Assembly: GCF_001909055.1 (NCBI RefSeq)
Contig: NZ_LVWI01000052.1
Location: 1 to 64,000 of the forward strand
Origin: Paenibacillus helianthi
Lineage (GTDB): Bacteria; Bacillota; Bacilli; Paenibacillales; Paenibacillaceae
DNA length: 64,000 nt
Direction of reading: 5' to 3'
The notes beneath the pieces are model-generated. The model was not told the DNA's origin and searched no databases. It saw only the letters and a program-made list of their open reading frames with translations. Position 1 is the first letter of the stretch, and every line of letters starts with the position of its first letter. The position numbers were made by a program, and so were the translations under genes. Below are positions 41,188-49,734 of this stretch, piece by piece.

Positions 41188-41979
41188 CTATCTGCCGTCC
41201 AGCAGATTGCCCAGGCCGCCGAGAATGCTGCCTTCTTCCTTGCGTCCTGTAGGACCGGCAGCAGAGAGTATACGGTCCGCCATCCGGCTGAACGGCAGCG
41301 ATTGTACCCACACCTTGCCCGGTCCGCGCAGGGTGGCAAAGAACAGGCCCTCGCCGCCGAAGAGCGCAGTCTTCACGCCTTTGACCATCTCGATATTATA
41401 ATCTACAGAGGAGGTCATGGCCACGAGACAGCCGGTATCCAGCTTAATCGTCTCACCTGGCTGCAGCGTCCGCTCCATGACATAGCCCCCGGAGTGAACG
41501 AAAGAAAGACCATCTCCTTCGAGCTTTTGCATAATGAAGCCCTCACCGCCGAAGAAGCCTGCACCCAGCTTGCGCTGGAATTCAATGCCGATCGATACGC
41601 CTTTGGCTGCACATAGGAAGGAATCCTTCTGGCAGATGATCTTTCCCCCATGCTGCTGAAGATCCAGAGGGATGATTTTGCCAGGGTAAGGCGCGGCAAA
41701 GGTAACCCCTTTGCGGCCGTAGGCCCCACTATGTGTGAAAACTGTCATGAACAGGCTCTCACCGGTCAGCAAACGTTTGCCTGCGCCCATCAGTTTGCCC
41801 ATCAGCCCGCCTCCGCGTGATCCGGTACCGTCACCGAAAATGGTCTCCATCGAGATCTCCGGGTCCATCATCATGAAGCTCCCGGCCTCCGCAACCACAC
41901 TTTCGCCTGGATCAAGCTGGACTTCGACACACTGTATTTCCCCACCCATAATCACGTAGTCAATCTCATGAGCACTCAT
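41188..41979 (-). CDS. AIM24/TIGR00266-family protein
   Basis: 263 residues with the glycine-rich beta-helix pattern of the family: PGESVVAEAGSFMMMDPEI near the start, a GSRGGGLMGKLMGAGKRLLTGESLF stretch at about 53-77, and GGEGFIMQKLEGDG and FGGEGLFFATLRGPG later. Soluble, no signal peptide. The biochemical role in bacteria is unknown (the name comes from a mitochondrial protein). GGAGGAATAACA precedes the ATG. It is a single-gene unit with its own terminator. Confidence 0.9.
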   Translation of the reverse strand: MSAHEIDYVIMGGEIQCVEVQLDPGESVVAEAGSFMMMDPEISMETIFGDGTGSRGGGLMGKLMGAGKRLLTGESLFMTVFTHSGAYGRKGVTFAAPYPGKIIPLDLQQHGGKIICQKDSFLCAAKGVSIGIEFQRKLGAGFFGGEGFIMQKLEGDGLSFVHSGGYVMERTLQPGETIKLDTGCLVAMTSSVDYNIEMVKGVKTALFGGEGLFFATLRGPGKVWVQSLPFSRMADRILSAAGPTGRKEEGSILGGLGNLLDGR

Positions 41980-42082
41980 TGTTATTCCTCCAGTAGTTAC
42001 GTTTATTATGTAATCCTATGTTAGTACAGCTGTGATATATACGCTGCACGTGCTTTACTGGTTTCACTGTCTCTATACAACA

Positions 42083-42119
42083 AAGAAGGCCAGCCCGGGT
42101 GTTAATCTGGCTGACCTTT
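42083..42119 (-). terminator. Terminator of the YitT-family gene
   Basis: On the minus strand AAGGTCAGCCA pairs with TGGCTGGCCTT around a 13-nt loop, then CTTTG. It lies 37 bp past the stop codon. Confidence 0.65.
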
Positions 42120-42155
42120 CGCTTATCCCCATAACAGGGGGTAATTTAGAACTCT

Positions 42156-42827
42156 TCACATTACTGTACCATCATGCGGTTTGCTTAGTGCAGGTTGAAT
42201 TTTGGGTGCTTTGCTCAGCTTAGGTCTGCCAAGTGAGGTTGTAAACGTAATAACGTAGCCTGCAACGACTACTGCCATTACGGTGTACAGCGTTTCCTTG
42301 AGAGGCATATAGAAAAGTGATAATGCCAGAACGATAACATCCATCAGGATAAATACGGTTCCTACCTTAATTCCCTTCCATTCACTGATCAGCAGTGACA
42401 AAATATCATCCCCGCCACTCGCCCCGCCGCCGCGGAGGACCATTCCTGCTCCTAGACCTGTCAGTACACCGGACAACAGCGCCGCAAGCGGCAAGTTATC
42501 CTGCAAGTTGATCACCCATCCGGAATAACGTTCCATCAGGCTGTAGAATATGGTGAAGGCTCCTACAGAGATGAAGGTATTGCACACGAACGCTTTTCCC
42601 TTGAAGATCATTGCGATTAGAAGTACTGGTATGTCTAAGACTAGAATAGACAAAGATGGCGAAATACCTAGTACATATTTGCCGAGCAGCGACAAACCTA
42701 CGAAACCACCCTCGGTCAAATGATTCTGATAATTGATGTGATAATAAGTAAATGCAAGCAGAAATGTTCCGGACAAAATAATAGTTAGTCGAAGCGGCAA
42801 TCGCATGCCACTGTCTTGTTTCCTCAT
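42156..42827 (-). CDS. YitT-family membrane protein
   Basis: 223 residues, five to six membrane helices, with the YitT patterns NHLTEGGFVGLSLLGKY at about 34-50 and GAGMVLRGGGASGGDDILSLLIS at about 125-147. The substrate of this family is unknown. GGGGAGA lies before the ATG. A good promoter at 43094-43122 lies about 260 nt upstream of the start, so the mRNA has a long leader, described separately. Confidence 0.9.
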   Translation of the reverse strand: MRKQDSGMRLPLRLTIILSGTFLLAFTYYHINYQNHLTEGGFVGLSLLGKYVLGISPSLSILVLDIPVLLIAMIFKGKAFVCNTFISVGAFTIFYSLMERYSGWVINLQDNLPLAALLSGVLTGLGAGMVLRGGGASGGDDILSLLISEWKGIKVGTVFILMDVIVLALSLFYMPLKETLYTVMAVVVAGYVITFTTSLGRPKLSKAPKIQPALSKPHDGTVM

Positions 42828-43093
42828 ACAGGTCTCCCCTTATTGTAGATGGCGGCTTAGACGTATTCCAAGCCTCTACGACGGGTCTGACCGGAGGATG
42901 TGTTGCTCCTTCGCATACAATACTCCCTTCCCTCGCAGAGGCGGTTTCGTCAAATAACAACGGTACGCGCACTTTCTACAGGGAAGCTAAGTATAAGACA
43001 GATCATAACGTTTCCAAATCGTCCTTTGGGGAATCGTCCTTCGGGGACACATGGTATCCTGATCCTTTCTCTAATTTGATGTGTTCTGAATAG
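42828..43093 (-). promoter_or_regulatory. Long 5' leader of the YitT gene
   Basis: About 260 nt between the mapped promoter and the YitT start. It carries a possible 21-codon reading frame (43052-42987, beginning MCPRRTIPQR) with AAAGGATCAGGA upstream, and a region with several complementary G/C-rich segments nearer the gene. It fits a leader-peptide or riboswitch-type control region. I cannot match it to a known class. Confidence 0.35.
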
Positions 43094-43122
43094 ATTATAC
43101 CACGCTTGGGTGCTTCTCTAAA
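43094..43122 (-). promoter_or_regulatory. Sigma-A-like promoter of the YitT gene
   Basis: TTTAGA (43122-43117), a 17-bp spacer and TATAAT (43099-43094) on the minus strand. Confidence 0.65.
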
Positions 43123-43165
43123 CACATTTCCATTAAAAAGCATACAGCATTTTGTAAAATCTCTG

Positions 43166-43666
43166 TCAGCCCGGACTCCGCAGCAGGCGGTTGACCGTCT
43201 CACGCCTCACTCCGATCAGTTGGCCGATCTCTTCCTGTGTCAATAAATCCGTCAGCTCTGCGCCATGTGAATACTCGAGAAGCCAGCGTGACAGCAGCGC
43301 AAGCCGTTCTCCCGGAGTGCCCACCGTAAGGTGATCCAGGCGGGTCTGCATGAAACGTACCTTCTCTTGAAGCAGCAGGGCGATTTCCATGACTTTATCC
43401 GGGTCCTCACGCAGCTCGCGGTACCATTCTGCTGCCGGAATCAGCTCCACTTCGCTTTTCATCATGGCAACAGCTGTTCCATGCGCCTCCTTCGGTGAAA
43501 TAAGTGAATGATGGGGGACGGTTTCCCCGGGGTACAAGAGATTGAACAGTACGATGTTCCCGTTCTCATGCAGCCGGGTTACCTTGAAGAGTCCGCTCTT
43601 CACCTGAAACAGATTCTGGCAGGCATCCCCTTGGCGGAACAAGACCTCTCCTTTGTGCAAAATCAT
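43166..43666 (-). CDS. Crp/Fnr-family regulator with short C-terminus
   Basis: 166 residues. The cyclic-nucleotide-binding-like beta-barrel covers about 1-95 (KGEVLFRQGDACQNLFQVKSG). A dimer helix follows, then the helix-turn-helix ELTDLLTQEEIGQLIGVRRETVNRLL at the very end. The protein stops at the recognition helix, lacking the wing (usually 20-30 more residues with an RLEREGLI-like strand). No downstream frame supplies it. GGAGAGAGCGGG precedes the ATG. It may be a C-terminally shortened gene or a natural short form. The ligand is unknown; the Arg/Glu cAMP-binding signature was not seen. Confidence 0.8.
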   Translation of the reverse strand: MILHKGEVLFRQGDACQNLFQVKSGLFKVTRLHENGNIVLFNLLYPGETVPHHSLISPKEAHGTAVAMMKSEVELIPAAEWYRELREDPDKVMEIALLLQEKVRFMQTRLDHLTVGTPGERLALLSRWLLEYSHGAELTDLLTQEEIGQLIGVRRETVNRLLRSPG

Positions 43667-43818
43667 CCCGCTCTCTCCTTTATATTCTCAGTATGTATGA
43701 CTCTATTCTACAAATTGAAAAGAAACCCTGTCCGAAATCGCAGGTAGGGCACGGTTTTGTCAAAATGACTAGGGAATCAGCCATCGCTTACCCTAAATCA
43801 CACGGGACAGACTGCGCT

Positions 43819-44343
43819 TTACTGCCGCTTCTTCAGCCATGTCAGCAGCTCGATTGCACATTCCTCCGGTGTATGCTCCGCCGTGCAGAGCTTCACTTCA
43901 GGACTGACAGGGACCTCGTAAGGATCGGAGATCCCGGTGAAGGAGGGAATCTCGCCACGGCGGGCTTTGGCATATAAACCCTTGACATCCCGCGCTTCGC
44001 AGATCTCCAGGGGACATGCCACATAGACTTCCACAAAATCCGGAAGCATATCACGGGCATAGCTCCGCATCTCCGCATAAGGGCTGATCAGCGAGATGAC
44101 CGTCATCACACCGTGCCGGTTCAGCAATCCTGATACATAGGCTGCCCGGCGGGTGTTCTCGAAGCGGTCCTCCCGGCTGAATCCCAGCCCGTGGCCGATG
44201 CTGCGCCGCAGCTCATCTCCGTCCAGCCATTCCACTGCCTGTCCCTCAGCCCGCAGCCTGTCCGTGATCAGCGCGGCAATCGTTGATTTGCCTGCCCCGG
44301 ACAGCCCTGTTAGCCATAGGGTTGTTCCTGGTTGCACACTCAT
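43819..44343 (-). CDS. cysC: Adenylyl-sulfate kinase CysC
   Basis: 174 residues with Walker A GLSGAGKS at 13-20, LDGDELRRSIGHGLGFSREDR (the APS-binding DGD and the FSREDR motif), and the DVKGLYAKARRGEIPSFTGISDPYE segment. It phosphorylates adenylyl sulfate to PAPS. Its ATG overlaps the STM4011-like stop (ATGA), so it is translationally coupled to the radical SAM operon and not part of a sulfate-assimilation cluster. This suggests that the operon's product needs PAPS, for example for a sulfation step (inference). Confidence 0.93.
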   Translation of the reverse strand: MSVQPGTTLWLTGLSGAGKSTIAALITDRLRAEGQAVEWLDGDELRRSIGHGLGFSREDRFENTRRAAYVSGLLNRHGVMTVISLISPYAEMRSYARDMLPDFVEVYVACPLEICEARDVKGLYAKARRGEIPSFTGISDPYEVPVSPEVKLCTAEHTPEECAIELLTWLKKRQ

Positions 44344-45212
44344 GCTCTTCCCTCCGGCACTCTATAAGGAATTCGTTCCAGCAGTCCGGAACCGTATATC
44401 TGCTGCAGCTGCAGCTCGGGCATATGGATATAGCCGATATAGCAGTCACAAGCTTTCATCCTACAGCTTCGTTCCGCCGACAGACCTTCAAGACCATCCC
44501 TGTAGAGGCTGCCAATCACCCCTCTGTCCTTATAACACCGTTTGACCTGGCCGGAACCTTGTACATAGAACACACTGCTTCCTGCATTACAGGCTTTGCC
44601 CAAGCTTTCGTAGTCTCTCGTATTAAGCACGAAATGCGGATCAATGCCGGTAAGAAATGCGATATCCTCCCGTGTATAGTAGTCAGGTTTATCCTTATAA
44701 GCATTTACCCACAAATAGACATCCTCCGGCAGGGCTTCCCGCAGTGAAGCTATCGCCTCAAAGGCACTATGCAACCCGACGCTCCCCACACTAAAAGGTA
44801 TACCCTGCTCATATACAGCCATACATTGGGCCAGAAACCGCTGCTCCTCCACCTGTCCCGGATGATAGGTCGCCCAGAAGGCTGACTTATGCAGGTTCAG
44901 CCCGGCAGTAAAATCCAGCCCGGCCGACAGATTGGTCTGAATAGCCACCTTGTCAACGTGCTCCAGATTGGAGAGTGTGACCATAGCCTCTTTATACCAG
45001 CGGTGGATCAGGGCCTCTCCATAAGGATTGAAGAAGATGGACAGCCGGTGGCCTTCAGCTCCCTGTGCGGTTGCCCAATGGACAAAAGTCTCCAGCTCCT
45101 CACGGTCCTTGGCGAGGCGCGCTCTACTGTCTCTGGTCTTGCCAAACGGACAGTACGGGCAATCATAGTTGCAGGAGGTGAGAGAGCCACGATAGTAAAG
45201 AACAGCCTTCAT
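44340..45212 (-). CDS. Radical SAM protein, STM4011 family
   Basis: 290 residues with the radical SAM cluster motif C14-x3-C18-x2-C21 (SCNYDCPYCPF). Additional Cys residues at about 209 and 226 and a C-terminal group CRMKACDCYIG could hold an auxiliary iron-sulfur cluster. It matches the STM4011 group as I remember it, which always travels with STM4012-STM4015. The ATG overlaps the preceding stop (ATGA), and it is followed by cysC in the same way. The substrate is unknown. Confidence 0.8.
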   Translation of the reverse strand: MKAVLYYRGSLTSCNYDCPYCPFGKTRDSRARLAKDREELETFVHWATAQGAEGHRLSIFFNPYGEALIHRWYKEAMVTLSNLEHVDKVAIQTNLSAGLDFTAGLNLHKSAFWATYHPGQVEEQRFLAQCMAVYEQGIPFSVGSVGLHSAFEAIASLREALPEDVYLWVNAYKDKPDYYTREDIAFLTGIDPHFVLNTRDYESLGKACNAGSSVFYVQGSGQVKRCYKDRGVIGSLYRDGLEGLSAERSCRMKACDCYIGYIHMPELQLQQIYGSGLLERIPYRVPEGRA

Positions 45213-46594
45213 GGCAAAACAAACCTTTCCATCTGCTCCCGGATGTTGCCCGAAATAAACCAGTCGCCGATAGAATCCGAGTAGCCCAGTCCTTCCGGGG
45301 TCAAGCGGAATACGCCCTCTTCATTCAGGGCAAGGCCGCTCTGCAGCAGAAGGTTCAGCTCAGGATGATCGCTCCACAAGGAAGACGTAAAGCGTCCGCT
45401 ATAATCGGCAAGCTTCAGTCCCTCACTGTGCAGCACTGCCTTCAGAATGTACCGCCGCTTCTGCTCTTCAAGACTCAGCACAATGCCGTAATCTGCGGTA
45501 TCATAGCGCTCAGCCGCGACATAATCCGCGATGATGCTCTCTGTAGCCTTACGGCTGACCCCGTAACGGGAAGCATAGTGTACATTCCGGGTATAGGATC
45601 TGGCTCCGCAGCCCAGTCCGACCATTCCTTCCTCCTGACAGCTGTAGTCCAGGATGGTTTTGCCTGATCTGGCTGTATCCTTGGCAAAGCGCCGCATGGA
45701 GTATTGCGTGTAGCCATACTCTGCCAGGACTCTTTGAGCCGCCTTATAGCACTCAAGGCGGATGTCCGTCTGGCGCCGCATATCCTCCGGCTTCACAATC
45801 GTATGATCACGCGTATACAGCGGATAAATGAAAATTTCCTCCGGCTCATGCTGCATCGCCTGCTGCAGGGAGAACAGCCAGGATTCCATCGTTTGGCCTG
45901 GAAGCCCATAGATCAGATCCAGATTCAGGATCGGAAAATCATACTGCTTCAGCAGCTCCAGTGCACGGTATACCGTATCCGGATTCTGCGGACGGAATAT
46001 GGCGGCTGACTCGGCGGCAACAAAACTCTGGATGCCCATACTGACCCGGTCTACCTTATGTTCCTTCAGAATATCCAGTTTCTCCTCTGAGAGCGTCTCG
46101 GGAGAGGTTTCTACCGAGAGGGAAGCCGTGCTAAAGTCCAGACCCATGATATCCTCAGCAATACGGAACAGCCGGCGCAGCTGAACAGGCTCAAGCAGGC
46201 TGGGAGTCCCGCCCCCGATGGCGAATCTGGCGAACGGCTTGCCGCCGGTGAATGCTGCCCACTGCCGTGCCTGGCGTTCCAATGCGTCCACATACACCGT
46301 GTGCACCTCCGCCCGCTTGTCAGGCAGAGTGAACAGGTTGCAGAAGCCGCAGCGTGCGCCGCAGAACGGAATATGCATGTACAGAAAAAAAGTCTCCGCA
46401 GGCTCCTCCCGCCAGAGCGGCTCCAGCGGAACCGGCGGCTCCAGGTCGCGGTAAGCCGTTTTGTGCGGATAAGAATAGAGATAATTGCGGTAAGGATAAG
46501 TGGTAATGCGTTCTTTCCACTGCGTGACCTCCTCCGAAGGGAATGGGGGTCTTCCGTCATGGCGGAGGTGCAGGGGATGCTGTGTCGACGTCAT
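45209..46594 (-). CDS. Radical SAM protein, STM4012 family (HemW/HemN-like)
   Basis: 461 residues. The cluster motif is C78-x3-C82-x2-C85 within YMHIPFCGARCGFCNLFT, the HemN/HemW type. The HemN-like elements GGGTPSLL, VETSPETL and NLDLIYGLPGQ follow. HemN-type enzymes often modify porphyrins or other substrates, but STM4012 members are not coproporphyrinogen oxidases in the usual sense, and this length and context fit the STM4012 group. AGGATGGAG precedes the ATG. It follows the hydrolase gene by 36 bp and overlaps the STM4011-like gene. Confidence 0.85.
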   Translation of the reverse strand: MTSTQHPLHLRHDGRPPFPSEEVTQWKERITTYPYRNYLYSYPHKTAYRDLEPPVPLEPLWREEPAETFFLYMHIPFCGARCGFCNLFTLPDKRAEVHTVYVDALERQARQWAAFTGGKPFARFAIGGGTPSLLEPVQLRRLFRIAEDIMGLDFSTASLSVETSPETLSEEKLDILKEHKVDRVSMGIQSFVAAESAAIFRPQNPDTVYRALELLKQYDFPILNLDLIYGLPGQTMESWLFSLQQAMQHEPEEIFIYPLYTRDHTIVKPEDMRRQTDIRLECYKAAQRVLAEYGYTQYSMRRFAKDTARSGKTILDYSCQEEGMVGLGCGARSYTRNVHYASRYGVSRKATESIIADYVAAERYDTADYGIVLSLEEQKRRYILKAVLHSEGLKLADYSGRFTSSLWSDHPELNLLLQSGLALNEEGVFRLTPEGLGYSDSIGDWFISGNIREQMERFVLP

Positions 46595-46630
46595 ACTTTC
46601 TCCATCCTTTCAGGTACATTCGGTTATTGG

Positions 46631-47416
46631 CTAGAGAAAAAACTCCCGGTACGGAACATTCCATACGGTCTCATGCGCCAGCCGGTGCCCATGGTAGCCC
46701 TCTTCGCCGAAAGCCTCGCCATGATCTGAAAAAGCCAGGCAGAACACCGGGTTGCCGCGTTCACGAAATGCATCGAACAACCGGCCTAGCTCTCCGTCTA
46801 CATATCGTAGTGCAGCGCGCTGGGTGTCGACGGAATCCTTCCGGGCACCTGGCACAAAGAAATGACTCGGACCGTGGATCGCCGAAACATTGAGAAACAT
46901 AAACAGCCTTTGATCCAGCGGAGTATCCTTCAGCAGCTTAAGAGCATGGTTCACCTGGTGCTCTGTGGAGCGGGGATTCGTAACGCCGAACGTCATCCGC
47001 CAGTAGCTGTGCTGGAAATAGCCGGGCAGGACACGGGCGAGCGGCACTTTTTTGCTGAAAAAAATGACTCCCCCGATACAAACGGTCCGGTAGCCTTCGG
47101 CGGCAAGTCCAGACACCACATCCGGTGTATCAAACAGCCAGGTGTCCGGATGGGTCTTCATTCCGGTATTCCGCGAATGGAACAGCCTTACATGCTGAGA
47201 CTTATCCGTAGTAGCCGGGGTAGGCAGAAATCCGCCAAAAAAAGCATGATGAGCCGCATAGGTGAAGCTCCCCGGCGTATGTCTTTTCTCCCAGGAACCG
47301 CTGCCGCACAGATTGGGGCAGTTCGCTTCTTCCAGAACCGCCGCATCATAGCGAAGGGTATCGAGAGTGATCATCAGCAGATCGTGGGTGCCGACAATGG
47401 CATTCATGTCTATCAT
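46631..47416 (-). CDS. STM4013-family hydrolase (alkaline phosphatase/sulfatase fold)
   Basis: 261 residues from the ATG at 47416, which overlaps the STM4014-like stop (ATGA) and has GGAAGG upstream. The sulfatase/phosphatase fold is seen in LLMITLDTLRYDAAV at the start (metal-binding Asp and the place of the nucleophile) and AFSDHGEAFGEEGYHGHRLAHE near the end (metal-binding Asp-His and His). Length and context fit the STM4013/SEN3800 group. It would hydrolyse a phosphate or sulfate ester in the cytoplasm; no signal peptide was seen. The substrate is unknown. Confidence 0.82.
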   Translation of the reverse strand: MIDMNAIVGTHDLLMITLDTLRYDAAVLEEANCPNLCGSGSWEKRHTPGSFTYAAHHAFFGGFLPTPATTDKSQHVRLFHSRNTGMKTHPDTWLFDTPDVVSGLAAEGYRTVCIGGVIFFSKKVPLARVLPGYFQHSYWRMTFGVTNPRSTEHQVNHALKLLKDTPLDQRLFMFLNVSAIHGPSHFFVPGARKDSVDTQRAALRYVDGELGRLFDAFRERGNPVFCLAFSDHGEAFGEEGYHGHRLAHETVWNVPYREFFL

Positions 47417-48657
47417 AAGTGTCCTTCCTTTATCAACTGCTTCAGCTCCCACTCATAGGTGCCGAAGCCCTGATATTCTACGTCATAGAGCAAGTCACCA
47501 AAAGGATTCACATCGGCGGCATAGGTCTTCCCTGAACCGGCGGATACCAGGACGTCTATTCCTGCGACCGCAGATCCGGAAAAAGCTGCCAGGGCCCGTA
47601 CCGCTGTATCCCGCACTTCCTCCTGAACCTCCCCGGAAAGACCGGCCTCTGCCGGAGTCATCCGCCGGCTGCGCAGATGAAGATTCGTGATAGGTGTTGA
47701 GCTTACCCGGGCAATGGAGTGGCAGGCCCCGCCCAGCACCACCAGCTGACGGATGTCGAGCGAAGCTCCGCCTGCACCCGATTTTGGAATCCACTGCTCG
47801 GCATATACGCCGTGGCGGCAGAGCCAGTTGATCAATCCGGAAATCGTGCGGCTGTCGGTATAACGCCGCAGCTTGCCGGAATTATAATAGATAGGGGGAC
47901 GGGTAATATAATGTTCTACCCCCACAGTGGTCACAGCAATCTCCGCGCCTGTAGACGGGTTCATCTGGTAGGCGATAACACCGGAGGCAGCGGACCCGCA
48001 GGCCAGCTTAATAAAAACCCGGTGCATCCGCTGCCGGTGCATCTCTTCACGGATAGAGGCGTAATCTACCCGTATCCCCTCTTCACCAAGCGGCCGGGGA
48101 ATCCTGACACCAGCAGACGCCAGAAGCTGCTGGGTGCACCGTTTGTCGGTCATCGCCGCAATATCCTGCGGATCATTCAACCACCGGGACTCCGGCAGAA
48201 CGAGAGACGCCTCCTCCCGCAGCCTGGCCAGCAGGCGGCAATACCCGCGAAACCACTGGGAAGGATGGTGCAGAACACCAGGCATTTCCCGAAGTTTGCC
48301 GGCCGTTTTGAAGCTCAGGGGGAACGGATCCTGCTCCTGCCCGAAGGGATGCAGAGCATCATTGTAATCCCCGGCATCGGGCGCTCCCAGCGCAATCAGG
48401 GCCCGTTCCACCTCAAAGCTGCCCCCTGGCGAATCCAGCCGGAGCAGCGGAGCGCGCATGCCGGAGGTTAACCTGTTCTGCATATCCAGGATTCCCTCCG
48501 CTTCGAGCAGTCCGGCCAGCGTTTGACCTGCAAGCAGTCCGGTATATGGCAAGATGATCGCCGGAGGCAGTCCGAGACGGCTTCTTGCCTGCTGAATTCC
48601 GCCAGTCCGTCTGTCACCGGGAATGCCGATGACGACCAGCGGCCGCGTCTCCTTCAT
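47413..48657 (-). CDS. STM4014-family protein (ATP-grasp-like)
   Basis: 414 residues from the ATG at 48657, one base over the preceding stop (a GTG at 48660 is an alternative). N-terminal Rossmann-like strand VVIGIPGDRRTGGIQQAR. The middle and C-terminal parts follow an ATP-grasp pattern: DKRCTQQLLASAGVRIPRPL, RVFIKLACGSAASGVIAY as the ATP-binding strand, and AGIDVLVS...YAADVNPFGD as the metal site region. ATP-grasp enzymes join a carboxylate to an amine or thiol. It is known only from the STM4011-STM4015 cluster. Confidence 0.78.
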   Translation of the reverse strand: MKETRPLVVIGIPGDRRTGGIQQARSRLGLPPAIILPYTGLLAGQTLAGLLEAEGILDMQNRLTSGMRAPLLRLDSPGGSFEVERALIALGAPDAGDYNDALHPFGQEQDPFPLSFKTAGKLREMPGVLHHPSQWFRGYCRLLARLREEASLVLPESRWLNDPQDIAAMTDKRCTQQLLASAGVRIPRPLGEEGIRVDYASIREEMHRQRMHRVFIKLACGSAASGVIAYQMNPSTGAEIAVTTVGVEHYITRPPIYYNSGKLRRYTDSRTISGLINWLCRHGVYAEQWIPKSGAGGASLDIRQLVVLGGACHSIARVSSTPITNLHLRSRRMTPAEAGLSGEVQEEVRDTAVRALAAFSGSAVAGIDVLVSAGSGKTYAADVNPFGDLLYDVEYQGFGTYEWELKQLIKEGHL

Positions 48658-49502
48658 CACTCGGTAATGGAAGGATACCGCCAGTCTTCGTCATCATCGC
48701 TGGTCTGCCGGTCGCTAACATCAACAGGCAGACCGCTCTTCTGCCAGCGTGCCACCATCTCTTCTGACATGTAGTGATGGCTGAGGTTCAGCGCCTTCAA
48801 GCCCTTTATCCGCTGGCTGGCCAGAAGAGCTTCCGCTCCTTCATCACTAAGAGTGCCAAGCGAAAGGTCAAGGGTATCAAGCTGGTCCAGGATAGGGGCA
48901 TCAGCAACTGCTTTGGCGATTTCATCCTGAATTTCGCTGTTTTTCAGGCCGAGGTAAGTAAGCTTGGGGAACTTGCCTGGCTCAATAAGCGGAGTCAGAT
49001 CCGCAAGACTCCCGTCGAATCCATAATTATCCACTCCAAGATACAGCTCCAGCTTGCGCAGATTCGGCAGCTTAGAAGCCGCGATCTCAGCCAGAACGCC
49101 TTTCCCCAAGCCGCCGGTAATAATAATCAGTTCTTCCAGCTTGTCATGCTGCAGGTTCTTCAGGCTCAATTCGTTCCCGCCCTGAATCGTGAGCGATTGA
49201 AGCTCCGGGAAAGCCGGCAAGAGCGGAGAAAGATCACTTTGGGTAATCCACGAGATCTCACATTCCTCATAACCCATCTCGCCGATGAACAGCTTACGCA
49301 GCGCCGGGAAGCTTGCACTGTACTTCACGAGCTCCCCGACAACCTCCTCCGAGCTGTTCTCATAGGCTTGGCCCCAGTCTCCGATAATAAGGCTGCTCAG
49401 CGAAGCTGCTTCAGGACTCATACTTAAGCGTTCAATCGCATCCGCTATCCGTTGGCCATCTTCAAATTCATCATATCCAATCACAAGCTTTACTTCCGAC
49501 AT
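48657..49502 (-). CDS. STM4015-family leucine-rich-repeat protein
   Basis: 281 residues with about seven leucine-rich repeats from about residue 60 to 250 (LPNLRKLELYLG, FPKLTYLGLKNSEI, LDQLDTLDLSLGTL, IKGLKALNLSHHYM). The N-terminus VIGYDEFEDGQRIADAIERL is the opening of the STM4015 group as I recall it. No signal peptide, so it is cytoplasmic. A protein-binding platform for the other products is plausible. First gene of the operon; GGGAGGGAT precedes the ATG. Confidence 0.82.
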   Translation of the reverse strand: MSEVKLVIGYDEFEDGQRIADAIERLSMSPEAASLSSLIIGDWGQAYENSSEEVVGELVKYSASFPALRKLFIGEMGYEECEISWITQSDLSPLLPAFPELQSLTIQGGNELSLKNLQHDKLEELIIITGGLGKGVLAEIAASKLPNLRKLELYLGVDNYGFDGSLADLTPLIEPGKFPKLTYLGLKNSEIQDEIAKAVADAPILDQLDTLDLSLGTLSDEGAEALLASQRIKGLKALNLSHHYMSEEMVARWQKSGLPVDVSDRQTSDDDEDWRYPSITE

Positions 49503-49671
49503 GAATAATCCCTCCCGGCAAATTTTGGCTCTTCAAATTACCCTAACATCTTGCAGGAGGGTAGGTCAAATCCGTCCAGAGGCTTCAGGTAAAAGTAAAA
49601 GGTACTGGGCCTATTAGCAAATTCTTCTATGAGCCAGTGTGCCTGAGCAGCGGGACTTCCTTCTCCTTACC

Positions 49672-49718
49672 ATAACAAAGAGGTTGCCCCGTCAACGAAT
49701 GACTTCGGGACAACCTCA
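49672..49718 (-). terminator. Terminator after fruA
   Basis: On the minus strand AGGTTGTCCCG pairs with CGGGGCAACCT and is followed by CTTTGTT. It lies just past the fruA stop codon at 49735. Confidence 0.75.
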
Positions 49719-49734
49719 TTGGATTATGCTATGC

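Noticed and set aside
42496..42972. Open frame of 158 codons on the minus strand upstream of and overlapping YitT
   Set aside because: It overlaps the YitT coding sequence out of frame, has no ribosome binding site, and its composition is unlike a protein. The segment before YitT is better read as leader RNA.
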